From NCBI GenBank assembly GCA_944363535.1, contig CALVUG010000005.1, forward strand, positions 1-45,071: a DNA stretch of 45,071 nucleotides. The letters are read 5' to 3'. The stretch is from an uncultured Bacilli bacterium. Lineage in GTDB: Bacteria > Bacillota_I > Bacilli_A > RFN20 > CAG-826. This document shows, piece after piece, positions 22,026-31,090 of this stretch (its first letter is position 1; the number at the start of each line of letters is the position of its first letter). The position numbers and the translations under genes are program-made. The notes beneath the pieces are model-generated. The model was not told the origin of the DNA and did not search any database. It was given only the letters and a program-made list of their open reading frames with translations.

Positions 22026-23648
22026 TTACATTTGTGTTGGAGCTTCCACTCCAATTAAATTTAAGGCACGCTTCATCGTAATTTTTGCTGCCTCAGCGAG
22101 AGCGAGACGATTTTTCGTCACGCCGATATCATCTTTATTGATGATACGACATTCAGTATAAAAGACATGGATGAGCTGTGCAAGTTTTTGTGCATAAAGA
22201 CAAATCTTATGAGCGCTTAAAGTCATGGCGGCATCAGCGATGACGTCTTCGAATTCATTAAGTTTTTTAATAAGTTCAAGTTCAGCTTCTTCTTTATAGA
22301 ATAAAGAATTTACGTCATAAGTTACATCTTCAGCTTGTTTTAAAACGCTACAAAGGCGAGCGTGAGCGTAACTTGCATAATAGAGCGGGTTAGAATTATT
22401 TTGTGCGGTCATGACACTTAAGTCTAAATCGAGGTGCGATGATTGGGCTCTTGAGACAAAGAAATATCGACAGGCATCCACTCCCACTTCTTCGATGAGC
22501 GATCTAAGCGTATTAGCCACTCCTTCACGTTTAGATAGTTTTACTTCTTTTCCATCTTTTAAAATGCGCACCATCTGAATTAAATCGATCGTGAGACGAC
22601 TATCATCGTAACCGAGTAGATGTAAAGCACTTTTCATACGATGAATGTAACCGTGATGATCAGCCCCAAATAGATCGATGAGCGAATCGAAACCACGTTC
22701 AAATTTATTGACGTGATAAGCAATATCAGGAAGTAAGTAAGTATATTCACCATTCGATTTGATGATGACGCGGTCTTTTTCATCGTAAACTAAACTCGTC
22801 TTTAAAAGTAAAGCATTATCTTCTTTATAAGAATATGGTTCTAATTTCTTGATGACCTCTTCCACTAAACCAGAATCTCTAATAGCTTTTTCTGAGGTAA
22901 AAATATCAAATTCAACTCTAAACATTTTTAAATCGCGTTTAATCTTTTCTAATTCTAATTCGATACCACGTTTGATGAAGATGTTTAAAGTTTTTTCGTC
23001 TTCATTTAGATAAGCATCACCAACTTCATCTTTTAATAGCTTTGCAATATCTATGACATCTTGACCAAAATAACCATCTTCAGGCATGGGAAGAGTTTTA
23101 TTAAATAGTCCAAAATAACGAGAACGTAATGATTCACCTAAGTGAGTGACTTGCGCACCACCATCATTGACGTAATATTCTTTTTTAACATCGTAGCCAG
23201 CGGCGTTTAAGATGCGCGCTAAAGAATCACCAATCGCCGCCCCTCGAGCGTGCCCTAAATGGATATCACCTGTCGGATTTATCGACGCAAATTCAAGACA
23301 AATTTTATGATTTTTTCTAGCTAAATTACCATAGGTATCTTCAGACGAAAGAATGTGTCTTACGATGTTAGAAAAATTATCTTCTTCAAAGAAGAAATTT
23401 AAAAAACCTGGCTTTGCTACTTCGATTTTTCTTAGATTACTTTGATCGATATTATCAAGTATCGCGTTTGCGATATCGAGAGGATTTTTCTTTAAAACTT
23501 TTGTTAATTTAAGTGCGACGTTACTAGCTAAATCGCCATGTTCAGGGCTAGAAGTTTTTAAGATATCAAAACTTACTTCATCGACGTTGACGTCAAGTTT
23601 TTTTAATGCTTCTAATATTTTATTTTTGATGATTTCTTCGTTTCTCAT
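22026..23648 (-). CDS. argS: arginyl-tRNA synthetase
   Basis: A class I synthetase. N-terminal Add-1 domain (residues about 1-90), then the HIGH-type motif in ASINPTGDIHLGHARGAA near 119-136, catalytic core, KLSKREG as the KMSKS-like element near 369-375, and the C-terminal anticodon-binding DALR domain. Length 540 aa fits. ATG overlaps the TGA of the preceding ywiB-like gene as ATGA. No T-box leader is present; the gene is internal to an operon. Confidence 0.96.
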   Translation of the reverse strand: MRNEEIIKNKILEALKKLDVNVDEVSFDILKTSSPEHGDLASNVALKLTKVLKKNPLDIANAILDNIDQSNLRKIEVAKPGFLNFFFEEDNFSNIVRHILSSEDTYGNLARKNHKICLEFASINPTGDIHLGHARGAAIGDSLARILNAAGYDVKKEYYVNDGGAQVTHLGESLRSRYFGLFNKTLPMPEDGYFGQDVIDIAKLLKDEVGDAYLNEDEKTLNIFIKRGIELELEKIKRDLKMFRVEFDIFTSEKAIRDSGLVEEVIKKLEPYSYKEDNALLLKTSLVYDEKDRVIIKSNGEYTYLLPDIAYHVNKFERGFDSLIDLFGADHHGYIHRMKSALHLLGYDDSRLTIDLIQMVRILKDGKEVKLSKREGVANTLRSLIEEVGVDACRYFFVSRAQSSHLDLDLSVMTAQNNSNPLYYASYAHARLCSVLKQAEDVTYDVNSLFYKEEAELELIKKLNEFEDVIADAAMTLSAHKICLYAQKLAQLIHVFYTECRIINKDDIGVTKNRLALAEAAKITMKRALNLIGVEAPTQM

Positions 23649-24049
23649 AACGCCTCAATTCTAATGTGATAATCCTCACTTTGTGGATTATCATTATCGT
23701 ATAGACTAAATTTGATATCAAGCAAATAATTTTTTCGATCAAAATAAGTTGTCTTCGCTTTGAACATCAAGGAAATTTTATCATCACTAACGATTTGACA
23801 ATCGGTGATGAAATTGTCACGAAGATAATAAGTTGAAGTAAGATGAGTGCTGTAAGATTTGATGGCCACTTCATCTTTACCTAGTTGAACGTAAACTTCG
23901 AAAGTTTTCTTATCATCATCGATACCAGTGAGAATAAAAGAATCTTGCTCGCTATTGAAGTAAGATAAAAACACACGGTAAGACTTCTCTTCTACTTCTC
24001 CATCGCGATGTTTGATGTTCCTTATGAAATTAGCGATATTCTTCTTCAT
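23645..24049 (-). CDS. DUF1934 family protein (YwiB-like)
   Basis: 134 aa, predicted beta-rich (lipocalin-like in this family), no signal peptide. Sequence similarity as read by eye is weak. The size, the beta-barrel-like alternation and above all the position directly before argS, as in many Bacillota, support DUF1934/YwiB. The function of the family is unknown. Its ATG lies 20 bases inside ispF and its TGA overlaps the argS start, so it is coupled on both sides. Confidence 0.6.
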   Translation of the reverse strand: MKKNIANFIRNIKHRDGEVEEKSYRVFLSYFNSEQDSFILTGIDDDKKTFEVYVQLGKDEVAIKSYSTHLTSTYYLRDNFITDCQIVSDDKISLMFKAKTTYFDRKNYLLDIKFSLYDNDNPQSEDYHIRIEAL

Positions 24050-24554
24050 AATTTATTTTTTTTCTTAATAAGACGACGCTAAGACAAGCGATTGCATTTT
24101 CGTCTTTAAAAGCACCAAGATGTTCATTCGTCCCAGCTTTAATCGAAACATTTTTCACTTCGGTGTGAAGTAAACTAGCAACACTTTCTCTCATCGATAA
24201 AATGTAAGGTTGAAGTTTAGGTTTTTCTAAAATTATCGAGATATCGATGTTATTAATTTCATATCCCATGTAGTCGCAAACACCGTAAATTGCGGTCAAA
24301 ATGGCTTTAGAATCTAGATTATTGGTCCAAGATAAACTATCTGGAAAGATCTTGCCTAAATCACCTAAGGTTAAAGCTCCAATGAGTGATTCGCTTACGC
24401 TATGTAACAATGCATCCGCGTCGCTATGACCATCTAGACCAAGTTCAAAAGGAATTTCCACCCCTCCTAAAATAAGAGGACGATGCGGGACTAAAGGATG
24501 AATATCATGACTTATCCCAATACGATAATTATCGTTAAATATTTTACCTTCCAT
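24030..24554 (-). CDS. ispF: 2-C-methyl-D-erythritol 2,4-cyclodiphosphate synthase
   Basis: The enzyme cyclises CDP-ME 2-phosphate in the MEP pathway; trimeric, zinc-dependent. Motifs: ISHDIHPLVPHRPLILGG at about 14-31 (metal Asp and His), LDGHSDADALLHSVSESLIG near 40-59 (metal His), GDLGKIFPD near 63-71, and SIKAGTNEHLGAFKDENAIA near 135-155. Length 174 aa is slightly longer than usual at the C-terminus, where the extension carries the start of the ywiB-like gene. The start is six bases after ychF. Together with ispD at 13526 it indicates non-mevalonate isoprenoid synthesis. Confidence 0.95.
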   Translation of the reverse strand: MEGKIFNDNYRIGISHDIHPLVPHRPLILGGVEIPFELGLDGHSDADALLHSVSESLIGALTLGDLGKIFPDSLSWTNNLDSKAILTAIYGVCDYMGYEINNIDISIILEKPKLQPYILSMRESVASLLHTEVKNVSIKAGTNEHLGAFKDENAIACLSVVLLRKKINYEEEYR

Positions 24555-24560
24555 GGCTTT

Positions 24561-25667
24561 TTAGACATTAAAACGAATGTAGACGATGTCTCCATCTTGC
24601 ATTTTATAGTCTCTTCCCTCCATTCTTAATTTACCAGCTTCTTTGACTTTTTGTTCATCTTTGTAGATGAGCATATCATCGTAATGATAGATTTCAGCTT
24701 TGATGAAACCTTTTTGTAAGTCCGTGTGGATGAGTCCTGCACATTCTTCTGCACTCATGCCATCTTTAAAAGTCCAAGCACGGCACTCATCTTTTCCAAC
24801 GGTGAAGAAAGTTTTTAAACCTAACGTATCATAGGTTAATTTAATTAAAGCATCTAAGCCAGATGACTTTAAATTTAAGTCTTTGAGGAATTCGTCTCTT
24901 TCTTCTTTTGGAAGATAGGCTAAATCTTTTTCTAGTTCGCAGCTGATAGCGATAGCTTGTTCATGATGCTTATTAGCGTAGTCTTTAACTTTTAAATATA
25001 ATTCATCGCTATCGACATCACTTAAAGATTCCGCTCCGACATTAGCGACGTAAATATGTGGCATGCTCGTAAGTAAATTTAAGGTCTTTTTAATATAATT
25101 AAATTCTTCTTCATTCCAAGTTAAGTATCTAGCTGGAATTGCTTTTTCTAAATTCTCTTTTAATTTATTTAAAATTTCCATTTCAAAAATCGATTCTTTA
25201 TCTTTATTGATGCGAGCTTTAGGCGCTACTTTTTCGATGCGTCTCGTCACGCTTTCTAAATCCGCGAGACAAAGTTCAAGATTGATCGTTTCAATATCTC
25301 GAATCGGATCGACACTTTCTTCGACATGAATAATACTTGTATCATTGAATGCCCTTACAACTTCGACGATAAGATCACATTCACGAATATGCGCTAAAAA
25401 TTTATTACCTAGACCCTCACCTTTCGAGGCTCCACGCACTAATCCAGCGATATCAAAATATTCTACTTGTGCGTAGACCGTCCTTAAAGGATTAAATAAA
25501 GAGGAGAGAAAATTTAATCTTTCATCATTATAAATGATGACTCCATCATTAGGTTCAATCGTGGCGAAAGGATAGTTCGCCGCTTCCACACTCTTTTTTG
25601 TAATCGCATTAAATAAAGTAGATTTGCCGACGTTAGGTAAACCGACGATACCGCTTTTTAAAGCCAT
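24561..25667 (-). CDS. ychF: YchF family GTP/ATP-binding protein
   Basis: This is a universally conserved Obg-related P-loop NTPase that prefers ATP and associates with ribosomes. G1 is GLPNVGKST at 9-17, G3 [10 protein letters not shown] near 73-82, G4 is the altered ANVGAES near 204, and the C-terminal TGS domain ends with [23 protein letters not shown]. Length 368 aa is standard. ATG has GGAGGATAAATAG upstream, which lies in the 3' end of the cold-shock gene (3-base gap), so the two are coupled. Confidence 0.96.
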   Translation of the reverse strand: MALKSGIVGLPNVGKSTLFNAITKKSVEAANYPFATIEPNDGVIIYNDERLNFLSSLFNPLRTVYAQVEYFDIAGLVRGASKGEGLGNKFLAHIRECDLIVEVVRAFNDTSIIHVEESVDPIRDIETINLELCLADLESVTRRIEKVAPKARINKDKESIFEMEILNKLKENLEKAIPARYLTWNEEEFNYIKKTLNLLTSMPHIYVANVGAESLSDVDSDELYLKVKDYANKHHEQAIAISCELEKDLAYLPKEERDEFLKDLNLKSSGLDALIKLTYDTLGLKTFFTVGKDECRAWTFKDGMSAEECAGLIHTDLQKGFIKAEIYHYDDMLIYKDEQKVKEAGKLRMEGRDYKMQDGDIVYIRFNV

Positions 25668-25670
25668 AGG

Positions 25671-25880
25671 CTATTTATCCTCCACGTGGACGATGTTGAC
25701 AGCTTTAAATTTTCCATCGTAGCTTTCGATATCAAATTTAAATTTATCGCCCCTTTTTACATTACGTTTTTTCTTATCGATAAGAGCGGTTATATGAAAG
25801 AAAATATCTTTTCCGTCTTCTAGGTGTAAAAAGCCGAAGCCTTTCTTATCGTTAAAATAAATGCAAGTTCCTTCTTTCAT
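25671..25880 (-). CDS. cold-shock-domain protein
   Basis: A single cold shock OB fold of 69 aa: the RNP1-like KKGFGFLHLEDG at 12-23 and RNP2-like DIFFHITAL at 25-33 are clear. It is divergent at the start (CIYFNDKK instead of VKWFN), so not a canonical CspA. It binds single-stranded nucleic acid. It heads the csp-ychF-ispF-ywiB-argS-rpoE-nrnA-cysQ operon. There is no Shine-Dalgarno; a TATACT box ends 6 nt before ATG, predicting a leaderless mRNA. Confidence 0.85.
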   Translation of the reverse strand: MKEGTCIYFNDKKGFGFLHLEDGKDIFFHITALIDKKKRNVKRGDKFKFDIESYDGKFKAVNIVHVEDK

Positions 25881-25886
25881 AGCCTA

Positions 25887-25892
25887 AGTATA
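25887..25892 (-). promoter_or_regulatory. -10 box of the csp-ychF-ispF-argS operon
   Basis: TATACT (25892-25887) ends 6 nt before the ATG at 25880. The -35 region is only T-rich. An A/T-only palindrome AAAAAATATATTTTTT (25911-25926) between this and the upstream ABC gene may act as a weak terminator. Confidence 0.45.
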
Positions 25893-25924
25893 TTAACATA
25901 AATTTCTTTTAAAAAATATATTTT

Positions 25925-28741
25925 TTACCTTTTTAAGGATTCTAAAGCGTGAAGTTTTTCGATTTTTTTACTTTCTTTAAGGCTAGTAAACACACTAATT
26001 GAAAGGGCCACAACTAACATGACGATAGGTGAAATTAGTTCCAGTGAGAAGATGAAAGGAGTCATAAAATACATCGATAAAATGTAAGTAATTAAGCTAG
26101 ATAACACTACTAGTTCCACGAAAGCAAAAACGAACGCAAACAAAGAGAAAAAGACGCTATTTAAAATGAATAATTTTCTAACTTCTAGTTGAGGGAAACC
26201 GAGCAATTTTAAAACACCAATGTCTTTTCTATAGTCATGGATATTTAAATGGATGAGAACGCTTAATAGGAAGACGCTAGAAATGATAGCGATTAAAGAA
26301 AACGCTAGTAAGATGATAGAAATAGTCGTCGTGATCGATTTCACTTCCTCTTCTAATGTCGATAAAGGATTTAAAAAATCGTAATTAGGATAATTGTTTG
26401 ATAGTTTTAACTTAACCTCATCGATTTTAGATTCATCCTTAACTTCGATGATGGCGCCGTTAGGAATTAAGTCAAATTCTGATATACCTAATTTGAAACG
26501 AAAAAAATCTAAAGAAAAAGATGCATCATGATATATTTCTAAATTACTTTCTTGGATGATGCCTGTAACTTTTAAAGAAGTCTTTTTAAAGTCTCTATGC
26601 ACTCTTCCATCTTCCGTATAATATTCGTCGATACAAGAAGCGATATAAATTTGTTTTCCTAAAATATTTTCATCGTTAAATAAAGAATTTGCTAAAGCAC
26701 TAGAGATGACGATTTCATCTTCATTTTGAGCCCTCACTCCATCGATTTTTTCCTCGCTTTGTGGTTGTAGTGAAACTCCACCTAAAGTAGTCTTAGGATA
26801 ATAGCCCTCTTCTACACCTTCTGGAAGTAAGATTTCTTCCGTTAATGAAGCATTAAAATTACTGTATGCATCGATAGCTAAATTTAAGTTTTCATCCTCT
26901 CCTGCAAATAAGGTTCTATTGGCAAATCCCATCATCATATCTTGAGGATAAGAAACGTAACCTCCCGCCGAACAAAAGATGTAGCCATTGATCGAAGAAT
27001 CTTCATCTATCATATCGATTATTTCTTTTACGTTAAAATTATCTAACGACTGTTTGAACACTAAGGCACGCCTTAGTTCAGTTGATGAAACAAACTCACT
27101 TAAGACTAAATAATGCCTTTCTCCCATCCAATCGAAAACATATTTGGCGTACTTTTCATCATTTCTAACATCTTTATAAAATTTTTGATAATTTCTTAAA
27201 CTTACGTAATATGCTTTTTGCATGATCCAAGGTAAAGTTAGAACTTCACTCCATTCGTAAGTAATATCCATGAGCATCATATCTTCAAAGACGTATTCAT
27301 TCCATAAGGGATTATCTTGAAAAATTTGATATCGCTCTAAAGCGACGACTGCTCTTACTTTAAATATTTGTTGATCTTCATATCCAATTGAACCATTAGC
27401 TAAATTAAGCGTGACATATAATTCATTATTGGCGATGTACATCCCTAAATCTTGATAGGATGTTTTAATTTTTAAAACATAACACATATTGACCATTTCG
27501 ACGTACGGTAATGAGATGATGATTTCATCATCTTCTAAACTAGAGGGCATTTTAGGATAAACATCATCTTTTTCTTCGATGTAATCTAAAGGTAAATATT
27601 CATTGATGTGGCGAACGCTATAACCATTCAATTTGACGTATCTGGTGTTCACTTGATAACTAAACTCATTTATATCGGGAAAAAGCATTTCAAAATTGAC
27701 ATTATAGTAAGCACCTATTCCTATCACTTCATCAAATTTAGTTTCTATATCGTTTACTTCTTCATAACATAATGCATCTATTTTATTAGTCGTTTCAATC
27801 TGATTTTTAGCGGTGACGCTTAATTGATCACTTTGAAAAATACGAGAATAGGCCAGTTCCATATGCGAAGAAATTAAAGATGTTAGACTAATTGATAAGC
27901 CAATGCCAAGTAAGGCTAAAGAAGTCATCGAGTGCGATAATAAAAAACGCCATTTCTTCTCTTTGAAAGTATGATAAAAATGACGAAACATAAAACTAAG
28001 TTTTAATTGGGGAGTATTTTTAATGCTTCTTTTAAATTTTATTAAAGATATTTTCTTTTCATCTTCATCGATAATTTCGTTAATGTAATGATCAACTATC
28101 TTTCCATCTTTAATAGCGATGACTTCTGGGACATATTTATTCACTAATTCTAAATCGTGCGATATTAAGATGATGAGCATTTGATCTTTTAAAGAATAAA
28201 GTAATTGCATCATCTCATCAGCGTTAGTTTTATCTAATCCACCAGTTGGTTCATCTAACAATAATATTTTAGGGTCATTAGCTAACGCTCTTGCGCTTGA
28301 GACACGTGCTTTTTCACCTCCGCTCAATTTTCTTGCACTCTTATTTTTTAAAGCTTTGATATGTAACATCTCAAGTAAGTCATCGACCTTCTGCTTTTTA
28401 ACTTTTTCTTTTTCTTCGATGCATGCATCCAAAGTGATAGAAACATTACGATAAACCGAATCGAACGGGAAAAGATGGTGAAATTGATGAATAAAACCAA
28501 AATTATTCAATCTTAAATTCGCCTTTTGTTCTTCGTTTAATTCCGCTAGATCTTTACCAAAGACACTAATCCTTCCTTGATAATTATTTTCTAGTCCACT
28601 CATCAAATTTAATAGAGTAGTCTTTCCAGAACCTGAATCACCCACGATAGCGTAAAAGCCAGTTTTAGCAAAAGTAAAAGAAAAATCATCGACGACTTTT
28701 CTTTTGTCGTAGGTAACACTTACATGTTCTAATTTAATCAT
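25925..28741 (-). CDS. ABC transporter, ATPase fused to FtsX-type permease (938 aa)
   Basis: The N-terminal ABC ATPase (about 1-220) has Walker A GDSGSGKTT near 33-41, signature LSGGEKAR near 140 and Walker B LLLDEPTGGLD near 160. A MacB/LolCDE-type permease follows: one membrane segment near 265-290, a large extracytoplasmic domain of about 500 residues, and three segments at the C-terminus (ITTTISIILLAFSLIAIISS and two more). Permeases of this type push lipoproteins, peptides or drugs using a mechanotransmission mechanism rather than a pore. It overlaps the companion fusion gene by 4 bases (ATGA), so the two probably form a heterodimer. Substrate unknown. Confidence 0.88.
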   Translation of the reverse strand: MIKLEHVSVTYDKRKVVDDFSFTFAKTGFYAIVGDSGSGKTTLLNLMSGLENNYQGRISVFGKDLAELNEEQKANLRLNNFGFIHQFHHLFPFDSVYRNVSITLDACIEEKEKVKKQKVDDLLEMLHIKALKNKSARKLSGGEKARVSSARALANDPKILLLDEPTGGLDKTNADEMMQLLYSLKDQMLIILISHDLELVNKYVPEVIAIKDGKIVDHYINEIIDEDEKKISLIKFKRSIKNTPQLKLSFMFRHFYHTFKEKKWRFLLSHSMTSLALLGIGLSISLTSLISSHMELAYSRIFQSDQLSVTAKNQIETTNKIDALCYEEVNDIETKFDEVIGIGAYYNVNFEMLFPDINEFSYQVNTRYVKLNGYSVRHINEYLPLDYIEEKDDVYPKMPSSLEDDEIIISLPYVEMVNMCYVLKIKTSYQDLGMYIANNELYVTLNLANGSIGYEDQQIFKVRAVVALERYQIFQDNPLWNEYVFEDMMLMDITYEWSEVLTLPWIMQKAYYVSLRNYQKFYKDVRNDEKYAKYVFDWMGERHYLVLSEFVSSTELRRALVFKQSLDNFNVKEIIDMIDEDSSINGYIFCSAGGYVSYPQDMMMGFANRTLFAGEDENLNLAIDAYSNFNASLTEEILLPEGVEEGYYPKTTLGGVSLQPQSEEKIDGVRAQNEDEIVISSALANSLFNDENILGKQIYIASCIDEYYTEDGRVHRDFKKTSLKVTGIIQESNLEIYHDASFSLDFFRFKLGISEFDLIPNGAIIEVKDESKIDEVKLKLSNNYPNYDFLNPLSTLEEEVKSITTTISIILLAFSLIAIISSVFLLSVLIHLNIHDYRKDIGVLKLLGFPQLEVRKLFILNSVFFSLFAFVFAFVELVVLSSLITYILSMYFMTPFIFSLELISPIVMLVVALSISVFTSLKESKKIEKLHALESLKR

Positions 28742-30834
28742 TCTTCAGCTAGCTCCATATAAAGAGGATTTTTACGATGATAGATGAGAGGAATCTTGAC
28801 GCTAAGATAACAAACTAAAATACTTCCTAGATAAATTATTAATATGAGTAAAAATGGATAACCTAAATAAGATAAAAAAGGAATACTTAAAAAATTATCG
28901 ATGCCTAAAGTCATCTTAACTATCACGTTAGCAAGATAAGATAAAACTAAAGAAAGAATAATCGAGGCAGTCGCTGTAAAGATAGCTAAGTTTATTTTTT
29001 CATCGACGAAGATTGATTCGATATCTTCATCTTTCGCCCCGAGTACTGATAATATAGCGGCTTCTTTTTTCTCATCTAAAAAGGTAGCAAACGAAGTCAT
29101 AGCGATGATGAAAGCACTCGATAATATCGCTAATGCGATAAAGCCGAAAAGCGCTAATATGGCAATATCGATAAATGACATGTAGACATCGTAAGATAAT
29201 AAAGAAAAAGATGTGATAGCGAACTCTTCATTTTCTTCACTTTTAAACTCTTTGTCTAACGTATTTAAAGTATCTAATTCAACAACATTAATAAAACCAA
29301 TCATCTGATAACTTGATAAAGGATCGAAGTTAGATGATATCTTGATTAAATCATAAAAGCTAACGTCTTCATTGATCGAAGAAGAATAGTTAATAGCGTA
29401 GTTGTTTTGCGCGTATTCTCTTAAAGAATCGTAAGAAAGATATACCCTTGCGTCATTTAAAATAGGACTTTCCTTGGCCACACCAACAATCATCACTTCT
29501 TCTTGAAAGATGAAGTGTTCTTCAAAAGTCGCATTATCCTCATTTGAACTATGAAAAGATATCGTTTGATCGATATTAAATTTTAATGATTTACCTAGAA
29601 CTTCTTCCCCTACTTTTTCTATTAAAGAATGATAAAAAATTTCATTGATGACGCAACTATTATAACTATCTTCAAAATTATCTAATTTTTTTAAAAAATA
29701 ATCGTCTTCTTTCAATAAAGTTTTCGTCGGTGATAAAGAAACATCGAATTCAATATTATCTAGTTTTATTTTTTGATTAGGAAGAAACAAAGAAGATAAA
29801 TCATAATCAAAGATTATCTCATCAAATTTAGGACTAATAATTTCTAATTCTTCAAAATTGGGGCGATAAGATCTAGAGATGGAAACAAGTGAATTTTCCA
29901 TCGTGATATATTCTTTTTTCGAAACGTTAAATGTATCGGAATGAAAATAAGTCGCACTTAAATTTAAAAAGGAAGTAGATGCAGATGAATTTAAGCCTAC
30001 TAATAAAATAGCGAACACTAGACCAAAGGTCGAAGAAAGAAGCGCTAATATATGTCTTTTTTTATATTTTTTAAAATACTTTCTTTTAAAATATTTTTTC
30101 CAACTTTTATCTTTATATAAACTTGATTTAATAGTAATTTTTTCTTCATTTTTAAATGGAAGATTTTCCTTTTCTTTTTTGATTCCAGCTTCAGATAAAT
30201 GTAAGATAATATTGGAGTCATTTTTGAACATTTTTAAATTGTGTGAAACTACCACTACTAAATGAGTTTTTGCATACTCTTTTAAATATGATAAAATAAG
30301 GTAAGAATTTTCTTCATCTAAAGCCCCTGTTGGTTCATCACAAAGTAATAAAGGTGGTTCGTGAATTATCGCTCTTAAAAAAGCGACACGTTGTTTTTCT
30401 CCACCCGATAAGGTGTAACATTTTTGATCTTTTAAATGCGTTAATTTAAATTGATTTAATAAAGTATCAATTCGTTTACTTATATCTTTAGATGGTAATT
30501 TAAACGCTGCGCTTATCTTTAGATTTTCTTCAACAGTTTCTTCTTCAAAAAGATGGAAATGTTGAAATAAGATGCCTATAAGAGCGTTACGATATTTTAA
30601 ATTAGCTTGCCTATGATGTTTTTTAAATTGGTAACCAAAAACTTTTAGGCTTCCTTTATCGACGTAATCTAAACCACTGATGAGATTTAATAATGTCGAT
30701 TTACCTGAACCTGATTGGCCATAAAGTAAACATAAGCCTTTACTAGGTAAACTAAAGGAAATGTTTTTAAGTTCGAACGCTACTTGTTTTCCATTATAAA
30801 AAGTTTTTGAGACATTATTTAAGACGACGGACAA
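28738..30834 (-). CDS. ABC transporter, ATPase fused to FtsX-type permease (698 aa)
   Basis: The N-terminal ATPase has GQSGSGKST near 38-46, LSGGEKQR near 143 and LLLCDEPTGALD near 160. It is followed by a membrane segment near 260-285 (LALLSSTFGLVFAILLVGLN), an extracytoplasmic domain of about 270 residues and three C-terminal segments. It is smaller than its partner (938 aa), mainly in the outer domain. The start is TTG at 30834, the only plausible one, with AAGGGGG 7 nt upstream; that ribosome binding site is one arm of a hairpin (30842-30875). It lies directly behind the fhs-DUF951 genes. Confidence 0.87.
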   Translation of the reverse strand: MSVVLNNVSKTFYNGKQVAFELKNISFSLPSKGLCLLYGQSGSGKSTLLNLISGLDYVDKGSLKVFGYQFKKHHRQANLKYRNALIGILFQHFHLFEEETVEENLKISAAFKLPSKDISKRIDTLLNQFKLTHLKDQKCYTLSGGEKQRVAFLRAIIHEPPLLLCDEPTGALDEENSYLILSYLKEYAKTHLVVVVSHNLKMFKNDSNIILHLSEAGIKKEKENLPFKNEEKITIKSSLYKDKSWKKYFKRKYFKKYKKRHILALLSSTFGLVFAILLVGLNSSASTSFLNLSATYFHSDTFNVSKKEYITMENSLVSISRSYRPNFEELEIISPKFDEIIFDYDLSSLFLPNQKIKLDNIEFDVSLSPTKTLLKEDDYFLKKLDNFEDSYNSCVINEIFYHSLIEKVGEEVLGKSLKFNIDQTISFHSSNEDNATFEEHFIFQEEVMIVGVAKESPILNDARVYLSYDSLREYAQNNYAINYSSSINEDVSFYDLIKISSNFDPLSSYQMIGFINVVELDTLNTLDKEFKSEENEEFAITSFSLLSYDVYMSFIDIAILALFGFIALAILSSAFIIAMTSFATFLDEKKEAAILSVLGAKDEDIESIFVDEKINLAIFTATASIILSLVLSYLANVIVKMTLGIDNFLSIPFLSYLGYPFLLILIIYLGSILVCYLSVKIPLIYHRKNPLYMELAEE

Positions 30835-30841
30835 AAGAAAA

Positions 30842-30875
30842 CCCCCTTCAATAATTAATACGTATTTTTAGGGGG
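30842..30875 (-). promoter_or_regulatory. hairpin that contains the ribosome binding site of the ABC transporter operon
   Basis: On the minus strand CCCCCT (30875-30870) pairs with AGGGGG (30847-30842) around a 22-base loop that itself holds the palindrome AATACGTATT. The 3' arm is the Shine-Dalgarno of the TTG start, and TTTTCTTTT follows it. It may terminate the fhs operon, mask the ribosome binding site, or both. Confidence 0.6.
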
Positions 30876-30883
30876 CTAATATC

Positions 30884-31090
30884 TTAATCGATTGGTTTTT
30901 CTTGATGTTCTAAGACTTGCTTTATCGATTTATCAAATTTTTCGCGTGGTAGCATGATGTAATTCCCGCAGCCAAGACAACGAATTTTAATATCCGCACC
31001 CATGCGCACAATTTGAAATTTTTTATCACCTTTATGACAAGGATGATCTTTTTTCATCATGACGATGTCATAAAGTTCGTAAGTTATCAT
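30884..31090 (-). CDS. DUF951 family protein
   Basis: 68 aa. It matches the DUF951 pattern by eye: MMKKDHPCHKGDKKFQIVRMG, then IRCLGCGNYIMLPREKFDK with a CxxC pair and an earlier lone Cys. It is likely a small zinc-ribbon-like protein, widespread in Bacillota and of unknown function. Its ATG overlaps the fhs stop as ATGA, so it is coupled to folate metabolism by translation only; a functional link is not implied. Confidence 0.88.
   Translation of the reverse strand: MITYELYDIVMMKKDHPCHKGDKKFQIVRMGADIKIRCLGCGNYIMLPREKFDKSIKQVLEHQEKPID

Noticed and set aside
22026-23648. A T-box leader for argS
   Set aside because: The gene overlaps the one before it; there is no leader with specifier stem or T-box sequence.
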